A stretch of DNA of 64,000 nucleotides from Nocardia cyriacigeorgica (GTDB taxonomy: Bacteria; Actinomycetota; Actinomycetes; Mycobacteriales; Mycobacteriaceae). Below the pieces are notes generated by a model. It made no database searches and had not been told where the DNA came from. It saw only the letters and a program-made list of their open reading frames with translations. The stretch lies in contig NZ_VBUT01000003.1 of NCBI RefSeq assembly GCF_005863245.1, positions 248,001 through 312,000 of the forward strand. The letters are read 5' to 3'. Positions 57,900-64,000 of this stretch are shown here, in pieces (positions within the stretch are counted from its first letter, which is position 1; each line of letters opens with the position of its first letter). The position numbers and the translations under genes were made by a program.

Positions 57900-58757
57900 A
57901 TGACCGACCCGTCACCGCTGCTACGTCCACGCGACGGCGACGCACTGCGCGCCGAGATCCGGCGGGTCGCGAGCGTGACCGGGGTCCCGGTGCTGTTCGG
58001 CGGCGAGGTGCACGCCGACACGCTGCTGCTGAGCGAGTTCTTCGGAGTCCGCACCAACGGCCTGCGCGGCTTGTCGGTCCTGCGGACCTCCGGGCTCGGC
58101 GGGCAGGTGATGGACTCCGGGCGGCCGGGACTGGTCGCCGACTACCGGAACGCGCCGACGATCACCCATCACTACGACGGCCCGGTGATGAGCGAAGGCA
58201 TCCACTCGGTCGTCGCTGTGCCCGTGGTGGTCGACGACAACCCGCGAGCGGTGCTGTACGCGGCCACCCGCGGCAACGGCGCCCTCGGCGACCGCACCGC
58301 CGACGCGCTGCTACAGGCCGGACGCAGACTCGCCACCGAGATCACCATCCGCGATGAAGTGGACCGCCGGCTGCGACTGCTGGAAGCCGCCTCGACCCCG
58401 GCACAGGCGAACACCGGCGTCGTCGTCGAAGAGCTGCGCGATATCCACGCCGAACTGCGTGACATCGCGCATTCGGCGGCCGACCAGGAGCTGCGCGACC
58501 GGTTGCACGCCGTGGGCGCCCGGTTGACCAGGGCACTGTCCGGCGGGCCCGCTCCGGACGCGCCGAAGCTGTCGCGCCGCGAACTCGACGTGCTGGTCCA
58601 GGTCGCGCTGGGTTGCTCCAATCAGGAGGTGGCTCAGCGCCTGTCCGTCGGTCCGGAAACGGTCAAGAGCTATCTGCGCAGCGCCATGAACAAGCTCGAC
58701 GCACACTCCCGGCACGAGGCCGTCGTGACCGCCCGCCGACTCGGCCTGATCCCCTGA
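57900..58757 (+). CDS. GAF-domain LuxR-type transcriptional regulator
   Basis: A 285-residue regulator. Residues 15-155 resemble a GAF sensory domain (VASVTGVPVLFGGEV to GIHSVVAVPVVVDDNPRAVLYAATR), a helical linker follows, and the last 65 residues are a LuxR/NarL helix-turn-helix (LSRRELDVLVQVALGCSNQEVAQRLSVGPETVKSYLRSAMNKL). Its closest pattern is the actinobacterial helix-turn-helix regulators found divergent from AMP-binding ligases, so it probably controls the two ligase genes. The ATG at 57900 lies 8 bases after AAAGGGG; a GTG three codons earlier is less likely. Confidence 0.82.
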   Translation: MTDPSPLLRPRDGDALRAEIRRVASVTGVPVLFGGEVHADTLLLSEFFGVRTNGLRGLSVLRTSGLGGQVMDSGRPGLVADYRNAPTITHHYDGPVMSEGIHSVVAVPVVVDDNPRAVLYAATRGNGALGDRTADALLQAGRRLATEITIRDEVDRRLRLLEAASTPAQANTGVVVEELRDIHAELRDIAHSAADQELRDRLHAVGARLTRALSGGPAPDAPKLSRRELDVLVQVALGCSNQEVAQRLSVGPETVKSYLRSAMNKLDAHSRHEAVVTARRLGLIP

Positions 58758-58836
58758 GGCGCCGCAGAATTCGCGTTCTCCGCACTGTCCGGCCCGCGTT
58801 CGGACCAGCGCGCGCCGCGCCTCTATACTCACCGCC

Positions 58837-59208
58837 GTGCCGCCGTTGCGAGTAGTCGGACTGTCCCTCGACAGTGCCGACCCCGAAACCCTTGCCCAGT
58901 TCTACCTGGATCTGCTCGGCGGAAAGACGCTGTGGCGCAAGGAAAGCAGCGTGGGGGTGCGGATCTCGTCCGGCCTCGCCCTCATCGCGCACCGCGTCCC
59001 CGACCATCAACGGCCGGTCTGGCCCGGCTCGTCGATCGTGCACCTGGACCTGGCCGCCGACGACGAACGCGATCTCGACGAATGTGTCGACCGCGCCGTG
59101 GAATTGGGTGCCACCGTGGCGCCCATGCAGCCGGGCGACCGGTGGCGGGTGCTGCTCGACCCGTCGGGTCACCCGTTCTGCATCACCACCGTGACACCGC
59201 CGGAATAG
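58837..59208 (+). CDS. VOC-family (glyoxalase/dioxygenase-fold) protein
   Basis: A 123-residue single-domain member of the vicinal-oxygen-chelate fold. PLRVVGLSLDSADPETLAQFYLDLLGG at the N-terminus and HLDLAADDERDLDECVDRAVELGATVAPMQPGDRWRVLLDPSGHPFCI near the C-terminus are typical of small actinobacterial members. His and Glu positions for metal binding are not complete, so enzymatic activity is doubtful. The GTG at 58837 has no strong ribosome site. Confidence 0.75.
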   Translation: MPPLRVVGLSLDSADPETLAQFYLDLLGGKTLWRKESSVGVRISSGLALIAHRVPDHQRPVWPGSSIVHLDLAADDERDLDECVDRAVELGATVAPMQPGDRWRVLLDPSGHPFCITTVTPPE

Positions 59209-59273
59209 GTCGAGCGCGGTCCGACGGCCCCGGCGCCGGTCACCTGTCGCCCGGCGACGGTAGTGTGCGGGTC

Positions 59274-61754
<2,481 letters not shown>

Positions 61755-61781
61755 CGACCGACTACGGGAGCGGGGGCAGGT

Positions 61782-62651
61782 ATGCGGCGATGGCTCGACG
61801 ACGATGTGATCGCGCAGGGCCGGCTCCCGCTGCTGTGCTTCCTGCTCGGCTTCATCCTCGGCTTCCTGGTGATCCGGGTCAGCGTGCGGCTGATCCGGGC
61901 CCAGGTTCGCTGGTGGCCGGGCAATCTACGCGCGGGCGACACCCACATCCACCACATGGTGTTCGGGGTCATCCTGGTGCTCACCTCTGGCCTCGGGATG
62001 ATCAGCACCTTCGACGACGGCAGCAGCGCGACCGGCGCCTTGCTGGCGGCCCTGTTCGGCGTGGGCGCGGCGCTGGTACTCGACGAATTCGCGTTGATCT
62101 ACTACCTGCGCGATGTGTACTGGGAGGAACAGGGACGCACCTCGGTCGACGCGGTGTTCGTCGCGCTGGCCGTCACCGGACTGCTGCTGCTGGGCTTCCA
62201 TCCGCTGTGGCTGCTCGACATCAACGATTTCCGCCACGACCCCAGCATCGCGGCCAGAGCGCTCGTGGTGGCGTTCGCGGTGGTGAACCTGATCCTGGCC
62301 GCCATCGTGATCGCCAAGGGCAAGATCTGGACCGGGCTGTTCGGCATGTTCTTCTTGCCGTTGCTGGTCGTGGGCGCACTGCGGTTGAGCCGGCCGGGCG
62401 CGCCGTGGGCCCGGTGGCGCTACGGCGACCGGCGCAGGCTGATGTACCGGGCCATCGTGCGGGAACGGCGCTATCGGCGTCCGGTGATCCGCGCCAAGAT
62501 CTTCGTCCAGGACCTGGTGGCAGGCAAACCCGACGTCGAACACGTGCGCTCGGCCGCCGAGGCGGAACTCCAGCGCACCGTCGTCCCCGCGCCACCGGCG
62601 CCGCACCGGCACCACGCGCTGTGGCCGCACGAGCACGACACACCGCGCTGA
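61782..62651 (+). CDS. Multi-pass membrane protein with a HIHH motif
   Basis: A 289-residue protein of no named family. About five to six hydrophobic helices span residues 16-205 (LLCFLLGFILGFLVIRV, MVFGVILVLTSGLGM, GALLAALFGVGAALVLDEFAL, VFVALAVTGLLLLGF, ALVVAFAVVNLILAAIVIA). A His-rich segment, GDTHIHHMVFG, precedes the second helix, and the sequence DEFALIYYLRDVYW follows the third. The C-terminal 85 residues are soluble and basic. The HIHH stretch is reminiscent of metal-dependent membrane enzymes, but no complete motif is seen. Confidence 0.65.
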   Translation: MRRWLDDDVIAQGRLPLLCFLLGFILGFLVIRVSVRLIRAQVRWWPGNLRAGDTHIHHMVFGVILVLTSGLGMISTFDDGSSATGALLAALFGVGAALVLDEFALIYYLRDVYWEEQGRTSVDAVFVALAVTGLLLLGFHPLWLLDINDFRHDPSIAARALVVAFAVVNLILAAIVIAKGKIWTGLFGMFFLPLLVVGALRLSRPGAPWARWRYGDRRRLMYRAIVRERRYRRPVIRAKIFVQDLVAGKPDVEHVRSAAEAELQRTVVPAPPAPHRHHALWPHEHDTPR

Positions 62652-62714
62652 ACGGGGCAGGTAGGGTGTAGTCCGGCCAGGGCGCACCGGCCGATTTCCG
62701 ACCCGCCGCGCCCA

Positions 62715-62726
62715 TCTGGCACAATG
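62715..62726 (+). promoter_or_regulatory. Promoter element ahead of rplS
   Basis: TCTGGCACAATG, identical to the element before rpsP, with the extended -10 TGG-CACAAT. The rplS start lies 113 bp downstream. It gives rplS its own promoter, in keeping with its separation from trmD. Confidence 0.5.
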
Positions 62727-62838
62727 CACAGGTTGCCCTGGGTGATATCTGCCCCGGCGCACCCCTTATTCGGAGCATGAACCGGTAGAGCACGTGCCGC
62801 CAGGTTCCTCTGTTCGCGCGAACTCCAGAAGGATGAAC

Positions 62839-63180
62839 ATGAACACCCTTGACTTCGTCGACGAGAAGTCGCTGCGCAGCGATGTCCCCGAGTTCCGGCC
62901 CGGTGACACCCTCAATGTGCACGTGAAGGTCATCGAAGGCTCGAAGGAGCGCATCCAGGTCTTCAAGGGCGTCGTCATCCGGCGCCAGGGTGGCGGTATC
63001 CGCGAGACCTTCACCGTCCGCAAGGTGTCGTTCGGTGTCGGCGTGGAGCGCACTTTCCCGGTGCACAGCCCCAACATCGACCACATCGACGTGGTGACCC
63101 GTGGTGATGTCCGCCGCGCCAAGCTGTACTACCTGCGCGACCTGCGTGGCAAGGCCGCCAAGATCAAGGAAAAGCGCTGA
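62839..63180 (+). CDS. rplS: 50S ribosomal protein L19
   Basis: A 113-residue L19 at the 30S-50S interface. [31 protein letters not shown] and [21 protein letters not shown] are the conserved blocks. The ATG at 62839 has AGAAGG six bases upstream and gives the normal start; the in-frame ATG at 62833 lies too close to that site. Confidence 0.97.
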   Translation: MNTLDFVDEKSLRSDVPEFRPGDTLNVHVKVIEGSKERIQVFKGVVIRRQGGGIRETFTVRKVSFGVGVERTFPVHSPNIDHIDVVTRGDVRRAKLYYLRDLRGKAAKIKEKR

Positions 63181-63245
63181 GCTGCTGCTCCGCGCCGCTA
63201 CACCGGTCCAGCCCGGAGCGGTAGTAGCGCACAGAAATTCCCGGA

Positions 63246-63283
63246 TAGCCCGGCACCGCACGCTTTCTCGCGGTGCCGGGCTA
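63246..63283 (+). terminator. rplS terminator hairpin
   Basis: Arms TAGCCCGGCACCGC and GCGGTGCCGGGCTA form a perfect 14-bp stem with a 10-base loop, 65 bases after the rplS stop and 11 bases before the lepB start. Confidence 0.85.
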
Positions 63284-63294
63284 ATCTGTTCGGC

Positions 63295-64000
63295 GTGGCA
63301 GACGAGAGTGGGCCGGTGACCGTGCCCGGTGCAGACGACGGGCAACCGCAGGGACGTCGCGCACGGCGCGACCGACGCGGACGCAAAGACAAGAAGCAGC
63401 GGCCCTTCTGGCAGGAACTGCCGATCCTGCTGGTCATCGCGGCCGTCATCGCCGCACTGATGGTGACCTTCGTCGGACGCCCGTACGTCATCCCGTCGCA
63501 ATCGATGGAACCCACCCTGCACGGCTGCGCCGGCTGCACCGGTGACCGCATCTACGTGCAGAAACTCAGCTACTACTGGGGTGAGCCGCAACCCGGCGAC
63601 GTCGTGGTGTTCGTCGGCCCCGATTCCTGGAACACCCACTACCGCTCCATCCGCTCGGACAACCCGGTGGTGCGCGGGGTGCAGAATTTCTTCTCCTTCT
63701 TCGGCCTCGTCCCGCCCGATGAGAACGACCTCGTCAAGCGCGTCATCGCGGTCGGCGGACAGACGGTCGAATGCTGCGATGCGCAAGGCCGGGTGATGGT
63801 CGACGGCAAACCGCTCGACGAGCCCTACGTCGAGGACGACTTCCCGTGGGTCCCCGGCGAGAAGAACGCCTCCTACCCGGTGGGGCGGGTGTTCGGCCCG
63901 GTCACCGTGCCCGAGGGGCACCTGTGGGTGATGGGCGACAACCGCAACGAATCCGCCGACTCCCGCGCCCACGTCGGCGACGAACTCCAGGGCACCGTCC
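63295..64000 (+). CDS. lepB: Signal peptidase I (5' part)
   Basis: Membrane protease that removes signal peptides from exported proteins. The visible 235 codons encode a basic Arg/Lys-rich cytoplasmic start, one membrane helix (about residues 42-60), and the catalytic serine in IPSQSMEPTL (residue 70). The catalytic lysine is in DLVKRVIAVGG (residue 148) and HLWVMGDNRNESADSR is box D/E. Two short cysteine pairs (HGCAGC, ECCD) are notable. The gene runs off the window end. The GTG at 63295 lies just after a terminator hairpin, so a promoter must overlap it. Confidence 0.93.
   Translation, partial: MADESGPVTVPGADDGQPQGRRARRDRRGRKDKKQRPFWQELPILLVIAAVIAALMVTFVGRPYVIPSQSMEPTLHGCAGCTGDRIYVQKLSYYWGEPQPGDVVVFVGPDSWNTHYRSIRSDNPVVRGVQNFFSFFGLVPPDENDLVKRVIAVGGQTVECCDAQGRVMVDGKPLDEPYVEDDFPWVPGEKNASYPVGRVFGPVTVPEGHLWVMGDNRNESADSRAHVGDELQGTV

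Overview
The window is high-GC actinobacterial chromosome, most likely from Nocardia or a close relative in the Mycobacteriales. GTG and TTG starts are common and genes are tightly packed with ATGA/GTGA overlaps. The backbone follows the mycobacterial order: recG - pyc - rsmD - coaD - sepIVA - DUF177/rpmF - rnc - mutM - OsmC - acyP - smc - ftsY - amt - glnB - glnD - ffh - rpsP - khpA - rimM - trmD - rplS - lepB. I saw no tRNA, rRNA, CRISPR array, insertion sequence or prophage gene. Assignments rest on motifs and remembered family sequences; no database search was run.

Layout. 1-2.3 kb: the last codons of a probable DAK2-family gene, then recG. 2.4-7.5 kb: prpR divergent from prpD-prpB-prpC (methylcitrate cycle). 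7.5-8.4 kb: a PD-(D/E)XK-like protein with tandem AEGR repeats. 8.8-11.4 kb: B12-independent methionine synthase metE behind a cobalamin riboswitch. 11.6-16.0 kb: a family 2 glycosyltransferase and pyruvate carboxylase. 16.0-21.4 kb: rsmD-coaD, a GtrA-like membrane protein, sepIVA, DUF177, rpmF, rnc, mutM. 21.5-25.9 kb: a reductase-like protein, a PHP phosphoesterase, a membrane-anchored PstS-like protein and an AlkZ-like protein. 26.0-34.7 kb: the Kdp potassium locus, kdpFABC on the minus strand and kdpDE on the plus strand, each half led by an unlisted small membrane ORF. 34.8-38.5 kb: OsmC, acyP, then a glutathionylspermidine-synthase-like/DUF350/membrane-protein cluster and a DUF1707 protein with two palindromic operators. 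38.7-44.9 kb: smc, an orphan ribbon-helix-helix protein, DUF2237, ftsY. 45.2-49.5 kb: amt-glnB-glnD. 49.6-53.8 kb: ffh, rpsP, khpA, rimM, trmD. 53.9-62.7 kb: an insertion relative to mycobacteria (Uma2 protein, two acyl-CoA ligases with a GAF-LuxR regulator, a VOC protein, tex, a membrane protein). 62.8-64.0 kb: rplS and the 5' part of lepB.

How the genes work together. The prp and metE blocks both run without vitamin B12: the methylcitrate cycle disposes of propionyl-CoA without methylmalonyl-CoA mutase, and MetE replaces MetH. Pyruvate carboxylase refills oxaloacetate used by PrpC. The Kdp proteins sense and relieve potassium limitation. Amt, PII and GlnD form the nitrogen uptake and sensing module. 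FtsY, Ffh and LepB serve protein export. The most novel-looking material is the two small kdp-coupled membrane ORFs, the GspS-like/DUF350 cluster, and several strong palindromes with no assigned regulator.
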